Source: an uncultured Clostridium sp.
GTDB lineage: Bacteria; Bacillota; Clostridia; Clostridiales; Clostridiaceae
Assembly: GCA_934755305.1 (NCBI GenBank)
Contig: CAKVLD010000003.1
Coordinates: forward strand, 62,001-126,000
Reading direction: 5' to 3'
Length of the DNA: 64,000 nucleotides
Each line of letters opens with the position of its first letter. Positions within the stretch are counted from its first letter, which is position 1. The notes under the pieces were generated by a model. That model had not been told where the DNA came from. It made no database searches and saw nothing but the letters and a program-made list of their open reading frames with translations. This document shows, piece by piece, positions 17,971 to 26,028 of the stretch. A program made the position numbers and the translations under genes.

Positions 17971-18047
17971 AGAGAGATTAGAATTTTATAGTTTTTTTTA
18001 ATACTACAAAATACTTTCTCTCTTAAGTAAAAACTATTAACTTCTAA
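17971..18047 (-). terminator. Hairpin region after terD copy 3 (terminator, possibly switchable)
   Basis: On the minus strand AGAGAGA (18017-18023) can pair with TCTCTCT (17971-17977), followed by ATTTTTATATTTT. An overlapping alternative stem joins 17978-17996 with 18029-18047 (ATAGTTTTT/AAAAACTAT plus TTAGAA/TTCTAA). The region separates terD from the biosynthetic module genes. Confidence 0.45.
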
Positions 18048-18049
18048 TT

Positions 18050-18631
18050 CTATCCTACTTGAATTCCAAAATTATTACATAAAGCTGCAAGTCCACCTTG
18101 GAACCCATTACCTATAGCATTAAACTTCCATTCGTTTCCATACCTATATAATTCCGCCACTACAACTGCAGTTTCTATAGAATAATCTTCGCCTAAATCA
18201 TATCTAATTAACTCTTCATTATTTTCTGAATTAACAACTCTTACATAAGAATTAGATACTTGACCAAAGTTTTGCCCTCTTGATTCAGCATCATTAATAG
18301 TTACTGTAAAATCAATTTTACATATATCACTTGGTATTAAAGATAAGTCGATCATTATTTGTTCATCATCACCTTCTCCAGCACCAGTTAAATTATCTCC
18401 TAAATGAATAACACCTTTTGATGGATGTTCTAAATTATTATAAAAAACAAAATCCAAATCACTTTTTACTAATCCGTTTTCCCCTAAACAAAAAGCAGCA
18501 CTATCTAAATCAAAATCTGCTCTTCCATCATATTTATTTGTATCCCAGCCTAAACCAACAATAACTTTTTTTAATCCAGCATTTCCTTTTGTCAAGTCAA
18601 CTTTTTGACCTTTTCTTAAAACAACTGCCAT
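18050..18631 (-). CDS. terD: TerD-family Ca2+-binding stress protein (copy 3)
   Basis: 193 aa. Canonical features: MAVVLRKGQKVDLTKGN, DFDLDSAAFCL near residue 41, HLGDNLTGAGEGDDEQI near residue 76, and NGFQGGLAALCNNFG at the end. Close paralogue of copy 2, so the island has had a terD duplication. First gene of the minus-strand transcript leading into the biosynthetic module. It has a near-perfect promoter at 18663-18691 and GGGAGTGAG before its ATG. It is transcribed divergently from the YceG gene. Confidence 0.92.
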   Translation of the reverse strand: MAVVLRKGQKVDLTKGNAGLKKVIVGLGWDTNKYDGRADFDLDSAAFCLGENGLVKSDLDFVFYNNLEHPSKGVIHLGDNLTGAGEGDDEQIMIDLSLIPSDICKIDFTVTINDAESRGQNFGQVSNSYVRVVNSENNEELIRYDLGEDYSIETAVVVAELYRYGNEWKFNAIGNGFQGGLAALCNNFGIQVG

Positions 18632-18662
18632 ACTATCTCACTCCCTTTAAGTTTTATTAAAA

Positions 18663-18691
18663 ATTATACCAACTATATCATATTTTTTCAA
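18663..18691 (-). promoter_or_regulatory. Promoter of terD copy 3 and the Ter biosynthetic operon
   Basis: On the minus strand TTGAAA (18686-18691), 17-bp spacer, TATAAT (18663-18668). Near-consensus housekeeping promoter. Confidence 0.8.
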
Positions 18692-18722
18692 TAACACCTT
18701 TTTTTATTATTTATCTACTTTA

Positions 18723-18751
18723 TTGCTAATAAACACAAAATGTTCTATAAT
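18723..18751 (+). promoter_or_regulatory. Promoter of the YceG-TelA operon
   Basis: TTGCTA (18723-18728), 17-bp spacer, TATAAT (18746-18751). It lies back to back with the terD promoter about 30 bp away, so one regulator could control both. Confidence 0.65.
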
Positions 18752-18792
18752 TAAAATGCAAATTTATTCTCTAAAGTGAGGTGGAATGGAAT

Positions 18793-21027
18793 ATGTATAA
18801 TACACTTCTTTTAAAGGAAAATAAAGATTACTTTCTTCCTCTTAACGAAAGAAATTCAAGTGGAGTGTACTTTTATAGATTTATTGGATTCGATAACAAC
18901 ATAATTAGTTTTTTGCAACGTTATTTAAAAGAAACTCAATCTAATGGATATTATTTTAGAAGTACTATTGCAAATCCTTCAGAAAATGACGTTAAATTTT
19001 TTAAGTTTAGATCAAATCCTAATTTTTCTTTCAACCTTCCTTACATCAAAGATACTACCAAAAGGATATTTGACTTTTTACCAAAAAACAAAATAGATTT
19101 ATTAAGTGAAGCTATTTTTGATGTATTAACTGAGTTAAATAATAAAGGAGCAAATATTAATATAATAAAAAATTCTACTGTGAAATTTTTCTGCTGGTTA
19201 ACTACTTATAAAAATCTTTTAAAAAATATAGGAGAAAATATACCTCCTAAAATATTATATGAAGGCGATATTTCAAAATATGAAGTTTACTTTTTAATGA
19301 TATTAGCCAAATCAGGTTGCGATGTAGTCTATATTAATTTTGAAAATGAAGATTCCTTTGTAAAATACGATAATACTTTTTCTAAGGTTATATATGGAGA
19401 AAAAACAGGTAAATTACCTACTCACTTCTCAAATATTGATTTAAATGTAGTTAATGAAAAAGAAGTTTTAGAAAAATCTTTATTAAATAATAATGAAAAT
19501 ATTATTTTCAATAGTTGGCTTACTGAAGACTTTTTAGAAAGTGTTTTTAAACCTAATAATTTAAGAGCTGTATCTACAGCTAAATTTACTAAAATTCATA
19601 CTATGTTTATTCAGTGTCTTGGTATTGATGAAGAAGGTTTATATAATAATAGACTTTATTCTCTAAAAAAAGATTTAGATAAATCAAATAAACCATATAT
19701 TTTATTTGATAATTCTATTGAAAATCCATCAATGAAAGAAGTATCTGAGATAGGACGCTTTAATTTTTCTAATAAAGATGAATTAATAAATGGCTTGCTA
19801 AAAGTAATAAATGATAATTTTGATTCTTTCTATAAACCTTACTTATTAAATTCTTTTAACAATACATTAATTAATGAGAAAGATTTAAACCTCCCAAAAC
19901 TATACAATCTCGGCATAAAACTTATATGTTGGGCCAAAAGAGTAACTTCTGTTTTAACTTATAAAAACGAAGTTTTACCTTTAGTCTTGTATTATGGAGA
20001 ATGTAGCTCAAATGAATTAATATTCTTAAATATGCTTTCTTCATTACCTTTAGATATTTTATATTTTTGTCCCAAGAAAGATGCTAAGACTATAGATAGT
20101 GGAAAAACTATAATTTTAAATAATACTATGGAAATTAAACCTTTTCCTAAAACTGAACTTAAGGTTAAAGTAGCTACTACCGCATATTCAGCAGAAAAGG
20201 AACTTAACTCTGTTTTATATACTGATACTGGTCTTTATAGAGAACAACAGTATTCTAAATCTACATCAGTAACATTAAAGACCACTTATGATGAAATAGC
20301 TATACTATGGGATAAAGAAGCTAAATATAGGCCATCTTTTAAAACAGATGACCACAAAGTTTATGTTCCTAATATTTTTGCTAAGATTAATGGAATTAAA
20401 GATGGAGATTTAAATAAATATATTAAAGATATAAAAAACTTAATAATTAAAGATACTTTAGTATATGAGAAATTTCCTTTTATTAATAGATATTCAAATT
20501 TATCATGGGAAAGTATACAAAAGTTTATAACTGGAAATACTATATCTTTTGAAAAGTTGCGATGCTCTAGAGATTATAAATACAGTTATTTAAATGAAGA
20601 TACTCAAAGGTTAATTGTTGAGAAAATACAAGAATTAATAAACTTAAATTGGTTAAAAAATACTAATGAATTTAATATTTATTATGTTCTTTTAAATACT
20701 CTTCTTAATTTAGATAAGCAAACATTAATGTTACTTCAACAGTTTGATTTTACTAAAACTATACCGAAAATTATAGTAATTGATACTGATGAGACAATGG
20801 CTGATATAACAGATTGTATTTATTTATTATTCTTAAACTTAGTTGGTTTTGATATACTAATTTTTACTCCTACTGGATATAGAAATATTGAAAACTATAT
20901 AAAAGAAGATGTATTTGAAAACCATATTATAGGTGAATATATATTTAATGTTAGATTGCCACATTTATATACAAATTTAAAAGAAAAGAACTCACCAGGC
21001 TTCTTTTCTAGATTTTTTAGAAATTAA
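18793..21027 (+). CDS. yceG: YceG-like component of the Ter 'biosynthetic module'
   Basis: 744 aa from the ATG at 18793. A GTG at 18781 is in frame, but its only SD-like sequence directly abuts it, while GAGGTGG is well placed for the ATG. The protein looks like an internal duplication: CWLTTYKNL...ILYEGDISKYEVYFLMIL near residue 150 and CWAKRVTSV...LVLYYGECSSNELIFLNML near residue 400 are alignable. No membrane segment or known catalytic motif is visible. The family (YceG_bac) is found beside telA and terD in Firmicutes, with no proven activity. It is 18 bp before telA. Confidence 0.8.
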   Translation: MYNTLLLKENKDYFLPLNERNSSGVYFYRFIGFDNNIISFLQRYLKETQSNGYYFRSTIANPSENDVKFFKFRSNPNFSFNLPYIKDTTKRIFDFLPKNKIDLLSEAIFDVLTELNNKGANINIIKNSTVKFFCWLTTYKNLLKNIGENIPPKILYEGDISKYEVYFLMILAKSGCDVVYINFENEDSFVKYDNTFSKVIYGEKTGKLPTHFSNIDLNVVNEKEVLEKSLLNNNENIIFNSWLTEDFLESVFKPNNLRAVSTAKFTKIHTMFIQCLGIDEEGLYNNRLYSLKKDLDKSNKPYILFDNSIENPSMKEVSEIGRFNFSNKDELINGLLKVINDNFDSFYKPYLLNSFNNTLINEKDLNLPKLYNLGIKLICWAKRVTSVLTYKNEVLPLVLYYGECSSNELIFLNMLSSLPLDILYFCPKKDAKTIDSGKTIILNNTMEIKPFPKTELKVKVATTAYSAEKELNSVLYTDTGLYREQQYSKSTSVTLKTTYDEIAILWDKEAKYRPSFKTDDHKVYVPNIFAKINGIKDGDLNKYIKDIKNLIIKDTLVYEKFPFINRYSNLSWESIQKFITGNTISFEKLRCSRDYKYSYLNEDTQRLIVEKIQELINLNWLKNTNEFNIYYVLLNTLLNLDKQTLMLLQQFDFTKTIPKIIVIDTDETMADITDCIYLLFLNLVGFDILIFTPTGYRNIENYIKEDVFENHIIGEYIFNVRLPHLYTNLKEKNSPGFFSRFFRN

Positions 21028-21045
21028 TTTATAGGGGGAACTTTT

Positions 21046-22191
21046 ATGGCATTACAATTTAATTCTTCAAGCTCTAACAATAGAGTTGCTAATGAAACTT
21101 ATAATGACAATAATCAAGAAATAATGGAAGTTGAAAGTTTTGATATAGTAGAAAAAAGACAAGAAATCAAAGATGAACTTCTATGCTCACCTGAAATAGA
21201 AGCTTTAACTGCTGAAATAGATGTAAGTGATCCTCAAACTATAGTTAACTTTGGTGGATCTGTTACTGAAGATATTTCAAGATGTTCTGATACTGTATTA
21301 AATAGTATGAACATGCAACAAATAAATGATTCTGGCGATCTCCTTATTGCTTTAGGTAAGATTATGGATCAATTTGATCCAACAGAAATAGCTACTGACG
21401 GAAAACAAGGCTTATTTTCCAAGTTACTTGGAAATGCTAAAAAGCAATTAGATAAGATATTAGCTAAATATCACACTATGGGAGAAGAAGTTGATAAAAT
21501 TCATGTTCAATTGAAACAATATGAAACTGAAATTATAGCTTCTAACAAAAAGCTTCAAACTATGTTTGAAACTAACGTAACATATTATCAAACCTTAGTT
21601 AAATATATAGTTGCAGGCGAAAGAGGCTTACAAGAAATTGATGATTATCTTGTAAATTTAAATAATGAATTTGCCCAAACAGGTAATAATGAGCTTCAAC
21701 TTGATATAAATAACTTAGAACAAGCTAGAAATCTTTTAGAAGGACGTACTCAAGACCTTAAAATAGCTGAAAATGTAGCAATGCAATCTATTCCTATGAT
21801 TAAAACTATGCAATATAGTAATCTGAATCTAATTCGCAAAATAAATTCTGCATTTATTATTACATTACCAGTATTTAAACAAGCTTTAACTCAAGCTATT
21901 TTACTTAAGAGACAAAAAATTCAAGCCGATGCTTTAAAAGCTCTTGATGATAGAACTAATGAAATGTTAATTAAAAATGCTCAAAATACAGTAGCTCAAT
22001 CAAAACTTACTGCTCAACTTGCTTCTGGTAGTTCAATTAAAATTGAAACTTTAGAGCAAACTTGGAGAACCATTGTTAATGGTATTGAAGAAACTAAGCA
22101 AATTGAAGAACAAGCTAGGGTTAAAAGAAAAGAAGATGCTACTAGACTTGAAGCTTTAAAGGCTGATTATAAAAAACAAATGTTTAATTAG
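21046..22191 (+). CDS. telA: Toxic anion resistance protein TelA
   Basis: 381 aa, standard TelA/KlaA length, largely helical with long coiled-coil stretches. Characteristic segments: DPTEIATDGKQGLFSKLLG near residue 110, YHTMGEEVDKIHVQLKQYE, the central VAMQSIPMIKTMQY, and TLEQTWRTIVNGIEETKQIE near the end. It is associated with tellurite and antimicrobial stress resistance; the mechanism is not settled. ATG at 21046 has AGGGGGA. It is the second gene of the plus-strand operon and the last gene of the Ter island. Confidence 0.92.
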   Translation: MALQFNSSSSNNRVANETYNDNNQEIMEVESFDIVEKRQEIKDELLCSPEIEALTAEIDVSDPQTIVNFGGSVTEDISRCSDTVLNSMNMQQINDSGDLLIALGKIMDQFDPTEIATDGKQGLFSKLLGNAKKQLDKILAKYHTMGEEVDKIHVQLKQYETEIIASNKKLQTMFETNVTYYQTLVKYIVAGERGLQEIDDYLVNLNNEFAQTGNNELQLDINNLEQARNLLEGRTQDLKIAENVAMQSIPMIKTMQYSNLNLIRKINSAFIITLPVFKQALTQAILLKRQKIQADALKALDDRTNEMLIKNAQNTVAQSKLTAQLASGSSIKIETLEQTWRTIVNGIEETKQIEEQARVKRKEDATRLEALKADYKKQMFN

Positions 22192-22202
22192 TATTATATT
22201 TA

Positions 22203-22298
22203 TTTTTTAAAGCTTGAACTTCTTAAATACCAAAACCTCCTATATTTATCAGTATTCGTGTGTTAAAAAATTTTATAATTTCCTAAGCCTTAAAAAAA
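22203..22298. repeat. Diverged third copy of the structured intergenic module
   Basis: TTTTTTAAAGCTT (22203-22215) and AAGCCTTAAAAAAA (22285-22298) form a closing stem around a core that shares ATCAGTATTC with the modules at 33386-33480 and 52845-52938. Length (96 nt) and position directly next to a minus-strand terminator hairpin agree with those two copies. Overall identity is low. Confidence 0.5.
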
Positions 22299-22328
22299 GG
22301 ACTATCACTTTAAATAGTGGTAGTCCTT
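22297..22328 (-). terminator. Terminator of Na+/Pi cotransporter 1
   Basis: AAGGACTATCACT (22297-22309) pairs with AGTGGTAGTCCTT (22316-22328), 13 bp with one wobble. On the minus strand it runs into a U-tract (complement of A7 at 22292-22298). It may also stop telA transcripts from the other side. Confidence 0.85.
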
Positions 22329-22353
22329 CTAATTGACAGGATAATCGTGCTTT

Positions 22354-23955
22354 TTATATTACTCTTTCTGCTATATTTGTTGAATGATCTCCTATTCTTT
22401 CTAAGTTACTTATTAAGTCTAGGAATATAGCACTAGCATTTGCAGAGCATACTTTTTTATTTAATCTTGAGATATTGCTTTCTCTGAGTTCTTTTTCGTA
22501 TCTATCAATACTTTCTTCTATAGCTCTTATTTCTTTAGCTCCTACGGGATCTTTTTTATTATAACAATCTAAAGCTAATTCAACACCTTCAATTGTTTTA
22601 TTATACATATTTAATACTTCTTCCCTAGCTTCTCCTTCAATCACTATATTATTCTTTTGCTTTTCTACAGCTAATTCAATAATGTTTTTAGCATGGTCTC
22701 CTATTCTCTCTATATCGTTTATTATATGGAAAGTTACGCTTAATATCTTACTATCTTCATCAGGCAATTCATGTGAAGATAATAGAACTAAATAGTTCGT
22801 TATTTCTCTTTCAAGAGTATTTATTATATCTTCGTTATAATAAGCTTCTTCAATAGCCTTCTCATCATCTTCTAATAAAGCTTTCATAGCTAAACTTACA
22901 TTTTTCTTAGCTAATTCTCCCATTCTTGCAGTTTCTTTAAATACTTGCCCTGTTGCAACAATTGGTGTTTCTAATAACTTTTTATCTAAATATAATGCTC
23001 CTGTACTTTCTATTGAATCTTCACCTGGTAAAATTTTATTTGCAAGCATTACTAAGTATTTTGATAATGGTAATAACAATAATGTAACTATAACATTGAA
23101 TATTGTATGTGAATTTGCTACTTGTCTTGCAACATCATCTGGACTTATGTTTTGAACTAAATCACTCAATACTCCCATAAATGGCACAAATATTATTACT
23201 CCTATAACGTTAAATAATATATGTATTATTGCTGCTTTTTTTGCTGTTTTACTTGAACTTATTGATGCTAAAAATGCAGTTACACAACTACCTATATTTC
23301 CACCAAAAATTATTGGTAAAGCTACTGTCATATCTATATTTCCTGTATTAGCCAAGGCAACTAATACTCCTGTTGTTACTGATGAACTTTGTGATATCGC
23401 AGTTATCCCAAGTCCAACCATTATACCTAAGAATTTGTTACTTCCTATAACTTGAATAGCAGCCTTAAATTCTTCTGAATTTGCTAAAGGTTTCATAGCA
23501 CTTGACATAGTTCCCATACCTAGAAATAATAACCCAAATCCTAAAATTATGTATGAAATATCCTTAACTCTTTTTTTCTTAGCAACTAGTAATATAATTG
23601 CTCCAAGACCTATAAATAAAGGTGCAATTCCATCTAATTTAAAAGACACCATTTGAGCTGTAATAGTTGTACCAATATTAGCTCCCATGATAACACCTGT
23701 TGCTTGCATTAATGTCATAAGACCAGAATTAACAAAACTAACCACCATTACAGTTGTTGCACCTGAGCTTTGAATTACAGCAGTTACAAATGCGCCAACT
23801 AAAACGCCCATGTATTTGTTGCTAGTTACCTTTTCTAAAATAACTTTAAGTTTTTCACCAGCTGCATTTTCTAAACCATCCCCCATTAATTTCATCCCAA
23901 ATAGTAATAGTCCTAAACCCCCAAGTAATTCGACAATAACGTTAACTACATTCAC
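22354..23955 (-). CDS. Na+/phosphate cotransporter with PhoU-like tail (copy 1)
   Basis: 533 aa. The N-terminal roughly 310 residues hold the two inverted Na/Pi-cotransporter repeats: QSSGATTVMVVSFVNSGLM with GANIGTTITAQ, then SQSSSVTTGVLVAL with FGGNIGSCVTAFLAS, among about eight to nine helices. Residues about 340-533 are a PhoU-like helical domain (ERIGDHAKNIIELA and SNLERIGDHSTNIAERVI). It imports phosphate coupled to Na+, and the PhoU part probably senses or regulates. Start is GTG at 23955 with GGAGAG upstream. Close paralogue of the next gene. TTTAAC repeats at 24092-24119 suggest Pho control. Confidence 0.93.
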   Translation of the reverse strand: MNVVNVIVELLGGLGLLLFGMKLMGDGLENAAGEKLKVILEKVTSNKYMGVLVGAFVTAVIQSSGATTVMVVSFVNSGLMTLMQATGVIMGANIGTTITAQMVSFKLDGIAPLFIGLGAIILLVAKKKRVKDISYIILGFGLLFLGMGTMSSAMKPLANSEEFKAAIQVIGSNKFLGIMVGLGITAISQSSSVTTGVLVALANTGNIDMTVALPIIFGGNIGSCVTAFLASISSSKTAKKAAIIHILFNVIGVIIFVPFMGVLSDLVQNISPDDVARQVANSHTIFNVIVTLLLLPLSKYLVMLANKILPGEDSIESTGALYLDKKLLETPIVATGQVFKETARMGELAKKNVSLAMKALLEDDEKAIEEAYYNEDIINTLEREITNYLVLLSSHELPDEDSKILSVTFHIINDIERIGDHAKNIIELAVEKQKNNIVIEGEAREEVLNMYNKTIEGVELALDCYNKKDPVGAKEIRAIEESIDRYEKELRESNISRLNKKVCSANASAIFLDLISNLERIGDHSTNIAERVI

Positions 23956-24091
23956 GCTTATCTCTCCTTCAATTCTATATTACATTTTCATTATGATATT
24001 TTTACCTTCTTTAAATTTTCTTAATCAATTATTAACCTGTCCACATATATTTTATTATATTCTTTATTAATAATATATTTTTTTCTTCAAG

Positions 24092-24119
24092 TTTAACAAT
24101 TGTTTAACTCAAATTTAAC
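24092..24119. promoter_or_regulatory. Predicted PhoP box upstream of Na+/Pi cotransporter 1
   Basis: Three TTTAAC hexamers start at 24092, 24103 and 24114, exactly 11 bp apart. This matches the direct-repeat TT(A/T)ACA-like architecture of Firmicute PhoP boxes. About 140 bp upstream of the GTG start. Confidence 0.6.
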
Positions 24120-24150
24120 TTATCTTCTTCAATTTATATATTTTTATACA

Positions 24151-24188
24151 ATAAAAATAAGGAGTTTTTTACCCCTCCTTATTTTTAT
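24151..24188. terminator. Terminator of Na+/Pi cotransporter 2
   Basis: ATAAAAATAAGGAG (24151-24164) and CTCCTTATTTTTAT (24175-24188) form a perfect 14-bp stem with a 10-nt loop and A/T-rich flanks on both sides. It lies 13 bp after the stop of the minus-strand gene. Confidence 0.85.
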
Positions 24189-24200
24189 CTTATAAAACTA

Positions 24201-25802
24201 TTATAATACCCTCTCTGCTATATTGGTTGAATGATCCCCTATTCTTTCTAAATTACTTATCAAATCCAAAAAAATAGCACTTACATTAGCTGAACATACA
24301 CGCTTATTTAATCTCAATATATTATTTTCCCTAAGCTTCCTTTCATATTCATTTATACTCTCTTCTATTTCTTTTATTTTCTTTGCTTCTATAATATCTT
24401 TTTTACTATAACAATCTAACGCTACTGTAACAGCCTCTAAAGTTTTTCTATACATATTCATAGCTTCTTCTTTTACTTCACCTTCTATTTTTGCATTATA
24501 TTTTTGCTTTTCTATAGCAAGTTCTATAATATTTTTCGCGTGATCTCCTATCCTCTCTATATCATTAGTTATATGAAATGTTACACTTAAAATTTTACTG
24601 TCTTCATCTGGAAGCTCATGAGATGATAATAAAACTAAATAATCAACTATTTCTTTCTCTAAAGAATTAATTATTTCTTCATTACTATAAACTTCTTTTA
24701 TTGCATCCTCATCCTCTTCTAATAAAGCTCTCATAGCAAGTTCCACATTTTTTTTTGCAATTTCCCCCATTCTAATTGTTTCTTTAAAAACTTGCCCTGT
24801 AGCTACTATAGGAGTTTCTAATAACTTTTTATCTAAATATAATGCACCAACATGCTTCATAGGATCTTTTCCTGGTAATATCTTATTTACTAACTTAACT
24901 AAATATTTTGATAAAGGTAATAATACTATAGTTACCGAAACATTAAAAATAGTATGTGCATTAGCTACTTGTCTAGCCACATCATAAGTATTTGTTTTTT
25001 CAACTATTTCAACAAGTAAATTAGTAAAAGGTAAAAACATAATTACTCCAACCACATTAAATATTAAATGTATCAAAGCAGCTTTCTTAGCAGTTTTATT
25101 AGATCCTACAGATGCTAGTAATGCTGTAATGCAGGTTCCAATATTACAACCAAAAATTATAGGTAAAGCAATCTGTAAAGTTATAGTTTTGGTAATTGCT
25201 AAAGCTACTAATATTCCTGTTGTAGCAGATGAACTTTGAACTAAAGCCGTCATAACTAATCCTGTTAATACTCCTAAAATAGGATTATCACCTATAATAT
25301 ACAGAACATCTTTTATCCTCTCTGATTCTGCTAAAGGTTGCATTGATTCAGACATCATATTCATACCTGAAAATAGTATTCCAAAACCTAAAGCTATAGA
25401 TGCTATATCCTTTATCCTCTTTTTCTTAGAAATCATCATTATAATGGCACCAATTCCAATAAATAAAGGAGCTATCTTTTCCAAATTAAAAGAAACTAAT
25501 TGTGCTGTAACTGTAGTTCCTATATTAGCACCCATTATAACTCCAACTGCTTGAATCAAGGTCATTAACCCTGCATTAACAAAGCTTACAACCATTACTG
25601 TAGTTGCACTCGAACTTTGAATAATAGCTGTAACAAGGATTCCTACTGCTACTCCTAGATATTTATTATTAGTTACTTTTTCTAATACACCTTTTAGTTT
25701 TTCACCTGTTGCATTTTCAAGACCTTCTCCCATTAATTTCATACCAAATAGGAATAGTCCTAATCCTCCAAATAGATTAATTAAAATATTACAAACATCC
25801 AA
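24201..25802 (-). CDS. Na+/phosphate cotransporter with PhoU-like tail (copy 2)
   Basis: 533 aa when started at the TTG at 25800-25802. I prefer this to the ATG at 25838 because GGGAAGAG lies 5 nt upstream, the ATG has no ribosome site, and the resulting length equals that of the paralogue at 22354-23955. Same layout: Na/Pi repeats with QSSSATTVMVVSFVNAG, GANIGTTVTAQ, QSSSATTGILVAL and GCNIGTCITALLAS, then a PhoU-like tail with two ERIGDH motifs. The copies differ mostly in conservative positions, indicating an old tandem duplication. Two clusters of TTTAAC/CTTAAC repeats lie upstream. Confidence 0.92.
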   Translation of the reverse strand: MDVCNILINLFGGLGLFLFGMKLMGEGLENATGEKLKGVLEKVTNNKYLGVAVGILVTAIIQSSSATTVMVVSFVNAGLMTLIQAVGVIMGANIGTTVTAQLVSFNLEKIAPLFIGIGAIIMMISKKKRIKDIASIALGFGILFSGMNMMSESMQPLAESERIKDVLYIIGDNPILGVLTGLVMTALVQSSSATTGILVALAITKTITLQIALPIIFGCNIGTCITALLASVGSNKTAKKAALIHLIFNVVGVIMFLPFTNLLVEIVEKTNTYDVARQVANAHTIFNVSVTIVLLPLSKYLVKLVNKILPGKDPMKHVGALYLDKKLLETPIVATGQVFKETIRMGEIAKKNVELAMRALLEEDEDAIKEVYSNEEIINSLEKEIVDYLVLLSSHELPDEDSKILSVTFHITNDIERIGDHAKNIIELAIEKQKYNAKIEGEVKEEAMNMYRKTLEAVTVALDCYSKKDIIEAKKIKEIEESINEYERKLRENNILRLNKRVCSANVSAIFLDLISNLERIGDHSTNIAERVL

Positions 25803-25891
25803 GTATACTCTTCCCTTCACTAATAGAAATTTATACATATAAATTATATTTATAAACTATATGTATTATTGCGGATTCTAAAATATCTTTA

Positions 25892-25955
25892 TTTAACATA
25901 AATTTAACATTTCTTTACTAATATTTTTTTCTAATAAACTTAACATTTACTTAAC
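25892..25955. promoter_or_regulatory. Predicted PhoP boxes upstream of Na+/Pi cotransporter 2
   Basis: TTTAAC at 25892 and 25903 and TTTAC at 25914 form one 11-bp-period array. CTTAAC at 25939 and 25950 form a second pair with the same period. About 90-150 bp upstream of the TTG start. Confidence 0.62.
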
Positions 25956-25975
25956 ATAACAATATTAAAATTCAT

Positions 25976-26019
25976 AAAAAAGTACCATAAAGCATATTCA
26001 TGCTCTATGGTACTTTTTT
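25976..26019. terminator. Bidirectional-type terminator after the alpha-amylase gene
   Basis: AAAAAAGTACCATA (25976-25989) pairs with TATGGTACTTTTTT (26006-26019), with an inner AGCAT/ATGCT helix. U-runs are present in both directions; 10 bp after the amylase stop. Confidence 0.88.
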
Positions 26020-26028
26020 AATCTTACA

